Shown: positions 42,006 to 50,294 of the stretch, piece after piece
Layout of the letters: each line of letters opens with the position of its first letter
Position numbering within the stretch: position 1 is the first letter of the stretch
Assembly: GCA_002328835.1 (NCBI GenBank)
Contig: DCWN01000043.1
Coordinates: forward strand, 62,001-126,000
Source: Acidobacteria bacterium UBA2161
GTDB taxonomy: Bacteria; Acidobacteriota; Vicinamibacteria; Vicinamibacterales; UBA823
Length of the DNA stretch: 64,000 bases
Direction: 5' to 3'
Notes under the pieces: generated by a model
The model's database searches: none
What the model saw: the letters and a program-made list of their open reading frames with translations, nothing else
What the model was told of the DNA's origin: nothing
Position numbers and translations under genes: made by a program

Positions 42006-43030
42006 TTAGAGGCTGGGCGACTGTTCGCGGACGTCCTGCAGCAGCTGTTTCGAGAGGATCACGACGGGTGCGTCGCCGTCCGGCTCGTCCGAGCGATCGC
42101 GCTTGGCAATTCGGACACGCTGGATGCGACAACCCGACGGGTAGGCGACGAGGGCAACCGGCGCCGGCACCGAGAGCGTGCGCAGCAGGCCGTCGGCGTC
42201 GTCCGCCGGCTCGGCGGGGGCGCTCGTACCGACCGGCAGCGGCCCTGCGCGGTCGGTTCGCAGCGCCCAGGCCGCGAGCCGTCGCGCCGGATTCGAGGCC
42301 GGTCGCGGGGGCCTCGGGGTGGGCCGAGGGCGAACCCCCTCCGGCGCCACCGTCGGTGGCGGCGTGTCGACGGACGCCGGCGAGTCGGTTTCGGGAGCGG
42401 CCGAACTGGACCGCTCGAAAGGATGGAGGTCCTTCCTCAACATGCCGATCGTCTTCACGAACCACGACTGCGCCGCCGCGGTTCCGCTCTGCTCGATCGG
42501 CGTGGGCTCCTCGATGGGTGCCTGCCGGCGGGCGCCGTCGTTCACGACCTCGACCATCGATTCGAGCCGATCGTCGAGTGCCTGCAGCAACGGATCGTCG
42601 ACCGCGGCGTCGTCGGTCTCCGGCTTCGGCGGTTGCGGCTCGGCCTCGTCGACGATCTCGCCGGAGATTGCGTCCGACCCCGAAGCCGGGGCGGCGAGTA
42701 CCGCGGAGAGTTCGATCTCCTCCTACCCCGCCTGTTTCGCCGGGGCGACCGGGGTGGTTGTGACCACCGGTGCGGCCGGCGCGGGGGTCGCCTCCCCGCG
42801 CCGCTGCTCGGCGGCCACGGCCGCCCGTTCCGCGGCCTCGACGTCGCGCCGCGCCTGCTCCCGCGCGCGCTCCGCATCCTTGCGCTGTCGTTCGGCGTCG
42901 CTCGCGGCCTGCTCGGCGGCTTCCACGTCGCGGCGTGCCTGTTCGCGCACCGCCTCAGCGGCCTTGCGTTGCTGCTCGGCTTCTTCGACGGTGCGCGCGG
43001 CGGCCGCGCCGGAACTGCTGACCGCGTCGA
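42006..43030 (-). pseudogene. Decayed coiled-coil protein gene: 5'-truncated and interrupted by in-frame TAG
   Basis: A single minus-strand frame runs from about 43030 to a stop at 42006, except for a TAG at 42725-42723. Before the TAG it encodes a Glu/Ala/Arg-rich coiled coil made of two ~28-residue repeats sharing REQARRDVEAAE, then a Pro/Ala linker. After it the frame continues with EEIELSAVLAAPASGSD, a Pro-rich part and a C-terminal domain (VALVAYPSGCRIQRVRI, VVILSKQLLQDVREQ). No start codon with a ribosome-binding site precedes the coiled coil, and the region before it belongs to another gene on the plus strand. The gene thus lost its 5' end and has a nonsense codon. Original function unknown. 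Confidence 0.6.
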
Positions 43031-43350
43031 TGTCAGCTGTCGGACTGGCGATCGTCGTGGGAGGCAAGCTCTCCCTCGGTCGGAGCTTCGGCCTGCTGCC
43101 CGCACACCGTGGCATCGTCGTGTCCGGCATGTACCGCCTCGTCCGGCATCCGATCTATCTCGGGTACCTCGTGACACATCTGGCGTTCCTCTGCGCGCAT
43201 CCGCTGGCCTGGAACCTTACGGTCCTCGCCGCCGCAGATCTGGCGCTCGTCGTCCGGGCGTCGCTCGAGGAGCGGACGCTGGTGAGGGATCCCGATTACG
43301 CGCGGTACCGGGCCGGCGTGCGCTGGCGCCTCGTGCCGGGCCTGCTGTAG
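43030..43350 (+). pseudogene. 3' fragment of an isoprenylcysteine methyltransferase-like (ICMT/PEMT-type) membrane protein gene
   Basis: From about 43030 the plus strand encodes ~107 residues typical of the C-terminal half of bacterial ICMT-like methyltransferases: KLSLGRSFGLLPAHRGIVV, GMYRLVRHPIYLGYLVTHL, then SLEERTLVRDPDYARYRAGV and VRWRLVPGLL. Normal proteins of the group are about 190 residues, with two or three more membrane helices first. Here the frame upstream is merely antisense to a coiled-coil gene, so the N-terminal half is gone. An ATG at 43030 could still start a short product, but it would lack part of the membrane core. Confidence 0.65.
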
Positions 43351-43376
43351 CGGTTAAGCGGGAGAGGGCAGCGGGG

Positions 43377-43652
43377 TCAAGCCTGGCGCAGCACCGCGAC
43401 CGTCGCGCCCAGATGGCTGTCGGGTGCATCGGCGAAGCTCTCGACCAGGGCGTGTCGTTCCAGAGCTGCCTGGACGATCCCTCGCTGCGTCCCCACGCCT
43501 CGGCCGTGAATGATCCGGATTTCCATGAGGCCGGCCGCGTGGGCCGCGTGCACGTACTCGTCGACGACCGATTTCACGTCACGCGGCGCGAAGGGGTGGA
43601 GGTCGAGTAAGCCGTCGATCGGCAGGCGATGCGCCCGGCCGTCGTCATTCAC
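43377..43652 (-). CDS. Stand-alone Smr-domain protein
   Basis: A 91-residue protein that is essentially one Smr domain as found at the C-terminus of MutS2: [39 protein letters not shown] and the closing [10 protein letters not shown]. The LDLH and HGRGxG motifs are the domain hallmarks. Smr domains nick or cut branched DNA or RNA. The ATG overlaps the queF stop (ATGA), so the two are translated together. Confidence 0.88.
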   Translation of the reverse strand: MNDDGRAHRLPIDGLLDLHPFAPRDVKSVVDEYVHAAHAAGLMEIRIIHGRGVGTQRGIVQAALERHALVESFADAPDSHLGATVAVLRQA

Positions 43653-44014
43653 GAGGTGGCGTCAGGCCCGGCATCGTCGTAGGTGGCAGTCACCGACGTC
43701 GTGATGCCCCCACGCACCGAGAAATCACCGACGACTTTCATCCGTCTCGGGCGGCAGGTGGCGACGAGGTCGTCGAGGATCTGGTTGGTCGCCGCCTCGT
43801 AAAAAATCCCTTTGTTCCGGTATTCGATGAGGTAATATTTCAGCGCCTTCAGCTCGATGCACTGCTGGTCGGGCACGTAGGTGATCCGGATCTCGCCGAA
43901 GTCCGGCAGCCCAGTCTTGGGACACACTGACGTGAACTCCGGGCAATGGATCGCGATCTCGTAATTGCGGTCGGGACGAGGGTTAGGGAAAGTCTCGATC
44001 GCGGCGCCTGGCAT
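43649..44014 (-). CDS. queF: NADPH-dependent 7-cyano-7-deazaguanine reductase
   Basis: A 121-residue single-domain QueF that reduces preQ0 to preQ1 in queuosine synthesis. The start is ATG 44014, with TAAGAT eight bases upstream and no ribosome-binding site. The catalytic Cys31 lies in [17 protein letters not shown], followed by the substrate and NADPH motif [20 protein letters not shown] and the C-terminal [11 protein letters not shown]. All are typical of the short (unimodular) QueF. Other queuosine genes are not in the window. It shares a transcript with the Smr gene. Confidence 0.93.
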   Translation of the reverse strand: MPGAAIETFPNPRPDRNYEIAIHCPEFTSVCPKTGLPDFGEIRITYVPDQQCIELKALKYYLIEYRNKGIFYEAATNQILDDLVATCRPRRMKVVGDFSVRGGITTSVTATYDDAGPDATS

Positions 44015-44193
44015 ATCGAAGGATCTTAGCACTGGCGTGGCACGAGGCTTGCGCCAGCGAAATCACGGCATCATTGACACCGGCACAGCCGCGAGCTAGC
44101 ATACGGCGGTTTTTGGGTTGAAACCGCGACCGTCGCCCGCGCGCGCGATGGTCGGCAGGATCTACTTTGCGCGCTCAAGTCAGGGGGACGCCG

Positions 44194-44496
44194 ATGGCCG
44201 ACGCCCGAAGGATGGGCAAGTCCGAACTCTTCTCGCACTTCGCGGAGCGGTTCCAGATAAAACGGGCTCAGGCTCGTGAGATCTTCGACGAGTTGAATTC
44301 GCTCGCCGAATCGGAGCTGAAGCGAGCAGGCGAGTTCGTGCTGCCGGGAATGTGCAAGCTGGTAGTGCAGAAGCGGAAGGCGCGGTTGGGCCGCAATCCC
44401 GCCACGGGTGAGACGATCAAGATTCCCGCGAAGACCGTCGTGAAGGCGCGAATCGCGAAGCAGTTGAAGGACACCGTACTTCCGGTGAAGAAGTAG
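44194..44496 (+). CDS. HU/IHF-family DNA-binding protein
   Basis: A 100-residue histone-like protein; ATG 44194 follows AGGGGG, while an earlier in-frame start at 44167 adds unconserved residues. It shows MGKSELFSHFAERFQIKRAQ at the N-terminus, FVLPGMCKLVVQKRKARLGRNPATGETIKIPAKTVVKAR (the flexible DNA-binding arm, core GRNPATGE), and a short basic tail. It is closer to the divergent HU-like group than to classical HU because of the LPGMCKL segment. It bends or packs DNA. It is a single gene between queF and the NtrC-type regulator. Confidence 0.9.
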   Translation: MADARRMGKSELFSHFAERFQIKRAQAREIFDELNSLAESELKRAGEFVLPGMCKLVVQKRKARLGRNPATGETIKIPAKTVVKARIAKQLKDTVLPVKK

Positions 44497-44596
44497 TCGG
44501 TCGGCCGTTACAGCATCGCGTCCTCGACTTCGTCCGGCTGGGTCTCGATGGCCGTCCTGTGGCATCGAGACCTGGCCCGGCGACCTACCGATAGCG

Positions 44597-45988
44597 TCAG
44601 GCTCCGCGTAGCCGTCGGGCGAGTTCCCTGATGTCCAGCCGCCCCATCTTGTGTTTCAGCGTGCTGAGCGGGATTCCTAGGTAGCGAGCCGTCGCCGAGA
44701 CGTTCCACTCCGAGCGTTCGAGCGCGCGCAGGATGAAGTTTCGCTCGAACGTGTCGCACGCCTCCTGGAGCCGGTTCTCGTTGCCGTCCGTACCGGCTGT
44801 GTCCAGGCGCGCCAGGTGATACTCGATCGGCAAGTCCTCGTCGGTGATCCAGGGCTTGTCGCTGAACGCGATGAGCCGCTCGATCAGGTTCTCCAATTCG
44901 CGGATATTGCCGGGCCACCAGTGGCTCGAGAGCAGTTTGATGGCCGAGTCCGACACACCCTCCACGGCCTTCTTGAATCTCCCGTTGTAGCGCTCGACGA
45001 ACTGCCGGCAGAGGTCCGGGATATCCTCGGGCCGCTCGCGCAGCGGCGGCATCCGGATCGGAATGACGTTGATCCTGTAGAAGAGGTCCTCCCGGAAGCG
45101 GCCGTCCTTGACCGCCTTCTCCAGATCGACGTTCGTCGCGACGATGAGCCGGAAGTCCGTCTGAATCGGCTTCTGGCTGCCGATCCGCTCGATCTCGCCT
45201 TCCTGAATCGCCCGAAGCAGCTTGGCCTGCAAGTCGATCCGGAGTTCGCCAATCTCGTCGAGGAAGAGGGTGCCGCCGGTGGCGAGTTCGAACTTGCCTA
45301 GCTGCTGTCGGTGCGCGCCGGTGAACGAACCGCGCTCGTGGCCGAAGAGCGTACTCTCGACCAGGTCGGCCGGGATCGCGGCCAGGTTGACCGGAATGAA
45401 CGGCCCCGAGGCGTGGTCGGACTTGCGGTGGATGAGCCGGGCCAGCAACTCCTTGCCGGTGCCGCTCTCGCCCAGAATCAGGACCGTGGCTGAGAGCTGC
45501 GACACCTTGTCGACGAGACCCACGATGTCGCGGAGCGACTTACTCGATCCAATGACCAGCTCCGGTGCGTCCTGGTCGGCGACCTGCGCCGTGAGCGAGA
45601 CGACCTGACGGCTCAGTTCCTGACGCTCGACCGCGAGGCGCACGAGTGACTGCAGTGCGTCGTGCGCCACATCCTTCGTGACGTAGTGGAAGGCGCCGTG
45701 CTTCATCGACTGCACGACGGTCTCGACCTCGTCGATCGCCGAGATCATGATGACCTCGACGTCGGCGTAGTTCTCTCTGGCGATCTGCAGCAGCTCGAAC
45801 CCGCTGATGCCCGGCTGGCGAACGTCGACGAGCATCACGTTCACGGCCTGCTCGCGGAGGTCGGCGATCGCCTCTTCCGCGCTCAGCGCGGATACGACGT
45901 GGTAATCGGTCTTGAGCGGCGTGGTCAGCGCGGCACGTGCCGAGTCGTCGTCGTCGACGATGAGCACCGTCTTCTGCTTGCGGGTCAT
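44597..45988 (-). CDS. NtrC-family sigma-54-dependent response regulator
   Basis: A 463-residue regulator: receiver domain with phospho-acceptor Asp55 in MLVDVRQPGISG, AAA+ sigma-54 interaction domain with Walker A GESGTGKELLAR, Walker B FLDEIGELR and arginine finger region FREDLFYRINVIPI, and a C-terminal Fis-type HTH (NVSATARYLGIPLSTLKHKM). The loop that contacts sigma-54 reads GSFTGA instead of the usual GAFTGA, a conservative change. No histidine kinase is adjacent. It is divergent from the E1 alpha gene, with about 85 bases between, so it might control that operon, but no sigma-54 (GG-N10-GC) promoter was identified there. Confidence 0.93.
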   Translation of the reverse strand: MTRKQKTVLIVDDDDSARAALTTPLKTDYHVVSALSAEEAIADLREQAVNVMLVDVRQPGISGFELLQIARENYADVEVIMISAIDEVETVVQSMKHGAFHYVTKDVAHDALQSLVRLAVERQELSRQVVSLTAQVADQDAPELVIGSSKSLRDIVGLVDKVSQLSATVLILGESGTGKELLARLIHRKSDHASGPFIPVNLAAIPADLVESTLFGHERGSFTGAHRQQLGKFELATGGTLFLDEIGELRIDLQAKLLRAIQEGEIERIGSQKPIQTDFRLIVATNVDLEKAVKDGRFREDLFYRINVIPIRMPPLRERPEDIPDLCRQFVERYNGRFKKAVEGVSDSAIKLLSSHWWPGNIRELENLIERLIAFSDKPWITDEDLPIEYHLARLDTAGTDGNENRLQEACDTFERNFILRALERSEWNVSATARYLGIPLSTLKHKMGRLDIRELARRLRGA

Positions 45989-46058
45989 GATCGGGATGCA
46001 CGCCGTTGAAGGATTCGGTATTGTAGGTCTCGCTCCGAGGCCGGTGCAAGGCTCGGAC

Positions 46059-46064
46059 TACAAT
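46059..46064 (+). promoter_or_regulatory. TACAAT box nine bases before the E1 alpha start
   Basis: TACAAT ends nine bases before ATG 46074, placing the likely transcription start two or three bases before the ATG. No ribosome-binding site is present. It is the probable promoter of the 2-oxoacid dehydrogenase operon. Confidence 0.45.
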
Positions 46065-46073
46065 AGCGTGCGA

Positions 46074-47171
46074 ATGCCCACGTCGACGGCCACGCGACCA
46101 TCGGAGGATCTGACTCGGGACGATCGTCTCGAGCTGTACTACTTTGCCCGGTTGACGCGCGACATCGAGGAGCGCCTCGCGGTGCTCTATCGTCAGAACA
46201 AGGTCGTCGGCGGTCTGTACCGCAGCCTCGGCCAGGAAGGCGAGTCGGTGGCGTCTGCCTACGCGCTCGCCGAGGACGACGCCGTGGCCGCCCTCATCCG
46301 GAACCTGGGCTCGCTGATCGTGCAGGGCATCCGTCCGCGCGCCGTCTTCTCCCAGTACATGGCCAAGGGCACGTCGCCGACCCGCGGGCGCGATCTCAAT
46401 CTGCATTTTTCGCACATTCCCGACGACGGCGGCCCGATCGTCGTCGGGCCGATCAGCATGCTGGGCGACCTGGTGCCGGTCATGGCCGGGGTCGGTCTGG
46501 GTGCCCGGATGCAGGGCCGCTCGCTCGTCGGCATGACCTACATCGGTGACGGTGGCACCAGCACCGGGGCGTTTCATGAAGGGATGAACTTCGCGGCGGT
46601 CCAGAAGCTTCCTCTGGTGGTCATCGCCGAGGACAACAAGTACGCCTACTCGACCCCGGTGAGCCAGCAGATGGCCCTCGCGCGGATCGACCAGCGCGCC
46701 GATGCTTATGGCATCCCGCATGAGATGGTCGACGGCAACGATATGTTGGCCGTGTACGACGCCGCCAGACGGGCCGTCGTTCGGGCGCGCCAGGGTGACG
46801 GGCCGTCGCTCGTCGGCGTCGACACGATGCGGATGCGGGGGCACGCCGAGCACGATGACATGCGCTACATGTCGAAGCCGCTGCTCGATGCCTGGAAGGC
46901 CCGGGACCCGATCGCGCGCTACCGCGACCACCTCATCGAGACCGAAATCGCGACCGAGACCGATCTGGCCGACATCGACGCGATGAGCCTGGCGTACGCC
47001 GAGGCCGAGGCCGAACTGGCCGAGGCCGAGCCGGCGCCCGATCCGGACACGGCGGCGGGCGGCGTCTTCGCCGGTGAACACTTCCAGCCGACGGTGGATA
47101 TCGTGCACTCGCCATTCCGGAAGAAGCGCGGGGCGCCGCGCCATGCCCCGGCGGCCGAGGCGAGGTCCTGA
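46074..47171 (+). CDS. 2-oxoacid dehydrogenase (pyruvate or branched-chain) E1 component, alpha subunit
   Basis: A 365-residue thiamine-diphosphate enzyme subunit. ATG 46074 is chosen because a promoter box lies just before it and conserved sequence follows; a longer open frame upstream crosses that promoter. Key parts: YYFARLTRDIEERLAVLYRQ, GLYRSLGQEGESVASAYAL, and the ThDP-Mg motif GDGGTSTGAFHEGMNFAAVQKLPLVVIAEDN (core GDGGTSTG). Later GNDMLAVYDAARRAV and DTMRMRGHAEHDD follow. With E1 beta and E2 it decarboxylates a 2-oxo acid and passes the acyl group to lipoate. Whether pyruvate or branched-chain acids are preferred cannot be decided. TGATG overlap joins it to E1 beta. Confidence 0.92.
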   Translation: MPTSTATRPSEDLTRDDRLELYYFARLTRDIEERLAVLYRQNKVVGGLYRSLGQEGESVASAYALAEDDAVAALIRNLGSLIVQGIRPRAVFSQYMAKGTSPTRGRDLNLHFSHIPDDGGPIVVGPISMLGDLVPVMAGVGLGARMQGRSLVGMTYIGDGGTSTGAFHEGMNFAAVQKLPLVVIAEDNKYAYSTPVSQQMALARIDQRADAYGIPHEMVDGNDMLAVYDAARRAVVRARQGDGPSLVGVDTMRMRGHAEHDDMRYMSKPLLDAWKARDPIARYRDHLIETEIATETDLADIDAMSLAYAEAEAELAEAEPAPDPDTAAGGVFAGEHFQPTVDIVHSPFRKKRGAPRHAPAAEARS

Positions 47172-48145
47172 TGGCGGAGAGAACCTACCTCGAGGCGATC
47201 CGGCAGGGCCTGGCCGAGGAGATGGCCAGGGACGAGCGCGTGTACGCGATCGGCGAGGACATCGGGGCCTATGGCGGTGCGTTCAAAGTGACCGAGGGCC
47301 TGCTCGATCGATTTGGGGCCGAACGCGTGATCGACACGCCGATATCGGAGACCGCGATCATCGGCGCGGCGATTGGCTCGGCCTATGTCGGGATGCGGCC
47401 AGTTGCCGAGCTGCAGTTCATCGACTTTGTAGCGTGTTGCTTCAACATTCTGACGAACTTCGCTGCCAAGAGCCGCTACCGGTGGGGCGCCGGCGTGCCG
47501 ATGGTCGTGCGCGGGCCGTGCGGCGGCGGCGTCAGTGGCGGACCGTTTCACTCGGCTAATCCGGAGGCGCACTTTCTCCATACGCCGGGCCTCAAGATCG
47601 TCGAGCCCTCGACGGCGTACGATGCGAAGGGGCTGATCAAGGCCGCGGTTCGCGATGATGATCCCGTGCTCTTCCTCGAGCACAAGTTTCTCTATCGGCG
47701 TGTGAAGGACGAGGTGCCCGACGCGGACTACGTGGTGCCGATCGGCCAGGCCGTGGTGCGCCGGCCCGGCGACGACGTCACGGTCGTGACCTTCGGCGCG
47801 ATGACCTACACGGCGCTCGAGGCGGCGGAGCAACTCGCCCAGCGAGACGTGGAGGTCGAGGTCATCGACCTCCGGACGCTCTCACCGCTCGATCATGAGA
47901 CCGTGCTCAAGTCACTCGCGAAGACGAACAAGATCGTGGTGTTGCACGAGGCGCAGCGGACCGGCGGAATCGGCGCCGAGATCGCCGCGGCCATCACCGA
48001 ACGCGGCTTCGAGCATCTCGACGCGCCGCCCGTGCGGCTGGCGTCACTCGACACACCGGTGCCGTACAATCCCGCCCTGGAGGCGGCGTTCCGTCCGGGC
48101 GTCGAGCAGATCGTCGCCGCGGTCGGGCAATTGGTGGAATACTGA
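47171..48145 (+). CDS. 2-oxoacid dehydrogenase E1 component, beta subunit
   Basis: A 324-residue protein whose ATG overlaps the alpha stop. Family motifs: YLEAIRQGLAEEMARDERVYAIGEDIG (start), GAFKVTEGLLDRFGAERVIDTPISE, LQFIDFVACCFNILTNFAAK, GPCGGGVSGGPFHSANPEAH, and in the C-terminal transketolase domain VVTFGAMTYTALEAAEQL and EVIDLRTLSPLDHETVL. It forms the alpha2beta2 E1 tetramer. It lies upstream of the E2 gene by 79 bases, a gap with no clear signals. Confidence 0.93.
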   Translation: MAERTYLEAIRQGLAEEMARDERVYAIGEDIGAYGGAFKVTEGLLDRFGAERVIDTPISETAIIGAAIGSAYVGMRPVAELQFIDFVACCFNILTNFAAKSRYRWGAGVPMVVRGPCGGGVSGGPFHSANPEAHFLHTPGLKIVEPSTAYDAKGLIKAAVRDDDPVLFLEHKFLYRRVKDEVPDADYVVPIGQAVVRRPGDDVTVVTFGAMTYTALEAAEQLAQRDVEVEVIDLRTLSPLDHETVLKSLAKTNKIVVLHEAQRTGGIGAEIAAAITERGFEHLDAPPVRLASLDTPVPYNPALEAAFRPGVEQIVAAVGQLVEY

Positions 48146-48224
48146 GGACTGAAGACTGAAGGATACCCGTGGCGGCCGGCTGCGCGTTCCCCCCGGTCGC
48201 GCGGGTCGTCTGAGGACCAGAGGC

Positions 48225-49517
48225 ATGTCAACCGATGTCGTGATGCCCCAGATGGGCGAATCGATCGCCGAGGGCACCATCGTACGCTGGCTCCGCAAGG
48301 TCGGCGATGAGATCGATCGTGACGAACCGCTGTTCGAGATCTCGACCGACAAGGTCGATGCCGAGATCCCGTCACCGGCCGCCGGAATCCTCATCGCGAT
48401 CAAGGTGCAGGAAGGCGAGACGGTGCCGATCAACAGCGTCGTTGCCGTGATCGGCGAGTCGGACGACGTCGCGAGCGCCGCTCCGCCGGCGGAGGCCGCG
48501 CCCGCGACACCCGCGCCGCCGGCCCCGAGTTCGCTCGCCGCGGCCGATCCCTCGGCGGCTGGTGCCGTCGAGCGCGTCCGCTCGTCGCCGCTCGTTCGTC
48601 GCCTTGCGCGCGAGCATGGAGTCGACCTGTCCCAGGTGACCGGCTCCGGGTCGGGTGGCCGGGTGACGAAGCAGGACATCCTCGCCCACATCGATCGTCG
48701 CCCGGCCAAGGTGTCACCGGCACCGCCGGGCACTGACGCGCCGCGTCCTCGTGTCGCCCCGGTCGCATCGGTCGACGCTGCACCCGGGGTCTCGGCCGAG
48801 GGGACCGCGCCCACGTTCGAGGCGGGCCAGTCGAGCGTGGCAGTGCCGATGACGGTCATGCGTCAGCGCATCGCCGAGCACATGGTGGCCAGCCGGCGGA
48901 CGTCGGCCCATGTGCACTCGATCTTCGAGGTCGACTTCAGCCGGGTCCAGCAGCTCCGCAAGGCGCATGGCGCTCGGTACGACCGGTCCGGCGCGAAACT
49001 CACGCTCATGCCGTTCATCGCCAAGGCGGTGATCGACGCGTTGCGGGCGATGCCGATCGTCAATACGTCGGTGGACGGCGACCGGGTCGTCTACAAGCGC
49101 GACATCAATCTGGGTGTGGCGGTGGCGCTCGAGAGTGGATTGATCGTTCCGGTCGTCAAGAACGCCGACGAGAAGAACCTGCTCGGCCTCAGCCGTGCCA
49201 TCGCCGATCTGGCCGGCCGGGCCCGTGCCAGGCAGCTGGTCCCGGCCGACGTGCAGGACGGCACCTTCACGATCACGAACCCGGGCGGGCTCGGCGCGGT
49301 GTTCGGTTTGCCGATCATCAATCAGCCGCAGGTGGCGATTCTCGGGGTCGGCTCGCTCGAGAAGCGGCCGGTCGTCGTCAACGACGCCATCGCCATCAGA
49401 TCGATCGCCTACCTGACCCTCGGATTCGATCACCGCCTGATCGACGGCGTGGTCGCGGATCAGTTCATGGGGCACGTCAAACGTGGCCTGGAACAGTTCG
49501 AGGAATCGATCGTCTGA
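48225..49517 (+). CDS. 2-oxoacid dehydrogenase E2 component, dihydrolipoamide acyltransferase
   Basis: A 430-residue acyltransferase with one lipoyl domain (residues ~1-78, lipoylated Lys43 in EISTDKVDAEIPSP), an Ala/Pro-rich linker, a peripheral E1/E3-binding domain (SSPLVRRLAREHGVDLSQV, GSGSGGRVTKQDIL), a second linker and the catalytic domain. The catalytic end shows FGLPIINQPQVAILGVGSLE and the active-site DHRLIDGVVADQF. It transfers acyl groups from E1 to CoA. The single lipoyl domain is more like BkdB or short PdhC. No E3 (Lpd) gene is adjacent; a shared one must exist elsewhere. Confidence 0.93.
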   Translation: MSTDVVMPQMGESIAEGTIVRWLRKVGDEIDRDEPLFEISTDKVDAEIPSPAAGILIAIKVQEGETVPINSVVAVIGESDDVASAAPPAEAAPATPAPPAPSSLAAADPSAAGAVERVRSSPLVRRLAREHGVDLSQVTGSGSGGRVTKQDILAHIDRRPAKVSPAPPGTDAPRPRVAPVASVDAAPGVSAEGTAPTFEAGQSSVAVPMTVMRQRIAEHMVASRRTSAHVHSIFEVDFSRVQQLRKAHGARYDRSGAKLTLMPFIAKAVIDALRAMPIVNTSVDGDRVVYKRDINLGVAVALESGLIVPVVKNADEKNLLGLSRAIADLAGRARARQLVPADVQDGTFTITNPGGLGAVFGLPIINQPQVAILGVGSLEKRPVVVNDAIAIRSIAYLTLGFDHRLIDGVVADQFMGHVKRGLEQFEESIV

Positions 49518-49548
49518 CGGCCGCATTTGGCGCGGCCGGCTCGACGCC

Positions 49549-50214
49549 ATGAAACCCCTCGATGTCCGCCGGCTCGGCACCGTGGCCTACGGCGACGCAG
49601 TCGACCTGCAGCGTGCCTTGGTCGACGATCGCCGCCACGGGCGGGTCGACGATCTGCTGCTGCTACTCGAGCATCCGCCGGTGATCACGCGCGGTGCAAG
49701 CGCGCGCAATCGTCGCGACCACGTCCTGGCCGATCCGGCCACGCTCGAGGCCGAAGCGATCGACGTGGTCGACACCGGCCGGGGTGGCGACGTGACCTAC
49801 CATGGCCCTGGCCAGCTCGTCGGATATCCGATCCTCGATCTCAAGCCCGACCGATGCGACGTGCACCGGTATGTGCGCGACCTGGAGGAGGTCATGATCC
49901 GCGCCGCGGCGGCGTTTGGTGTCGCAGCCGAGCGGGTCGACGGCCTCACCGGTGTCTGGGTGGGTGATGCGAAGCTCGGCGCCATCGGCGTCAGGATCTC
50001 CCGGTGGATCACCAGTCACGGATTCGCCATCAACGTCGATCCCGATCTCTCCGGATTCGGCCACATCGTTCCGTGTGGCATCGGCGACCGTGGCGTCACG
50101 TCGCTATCCGCGGCGCTCGGCCGGCCCGTGACCGTTGATGCCGCTGGCGATGCCATTGCCAGCAGCTTCGGCGACGTCTTCCAGCGCACCGTCCGCCTCG
50201 CCGTACCCGCCTGA
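49549..50214 (+). CDS. lipB: Lipoyl(octanoyl) transferase
   Basis: A 221-residue LipB that moves octanoyl groups from acyl carrier protein to lipoyl domains, such as that of the E2 just upstream. ATG 49549 fits the conserved start DVRRLGTVAYGDAVDLQRAL. Other motifs: LLLLEHPPVITRGAS, DTGRGGDVTYHGPGQLVGYPI, GLTGVWVGDAKLGAIGVRIS with the catalytic Lys, and the catalytic Cys in IVPCGIGDRGVTSL. It lies 31 bases after E2, so modification enzyme and substrate are made from one transcript. LipA, needed to add sulfur, is not in the window. Confidence 0.94.
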   Translation: MKPLDVRRLGTVAYGDAVDLQRALVDDRRHGRVDDLLLLLEHPPVITRGASARNRRDHVLADPATLEAEAIDVVDTGRGGDVTYHGPGQLVGYPILDLKPDRCDVHRYVRDLEEVMIRAAAAFGVAAERVDGLTGVWVGDAKLGAIGVRISRWITSHGFAINVDPDLSGFGHIVPCGIGDRGVTSLSAALGRPVTVDAAGDAIASSFGDVFQRTVRLAVPA

Positions 50215-50244
50215 TCGCGCAAACTCGGCCTGCTTCGAGGCCCG

Positions 50245-50271
50245 GGAATAAACCTCCGCCGGTCGGGTGTT
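50245..50271 (+). promoter_or_regulatory. Candidate ECF-type promoter before the sigma factor gene
   Basis: GGAATAAA (50245-50252) followed after ~15 bases by GGGTGTT (50265-50271) resembles a GGAA-type -35 and a short -10 as used by ECF sigma factors. This suggests autoregulation. The spacing is plausible but the -10 is not well defined. Confidence 0.3.
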
Positions 50272-50294
50272 CTTGGCTAGTGACGGAGGAAATA

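Noticed and set aside
45989..46073. Sigma-54 promoter in the gap between the NtrC-type gene and E1 alpha
   Set aside because: No GG-N10-GC element at -24/-12 was found; the visible signal is a TACAAT box.
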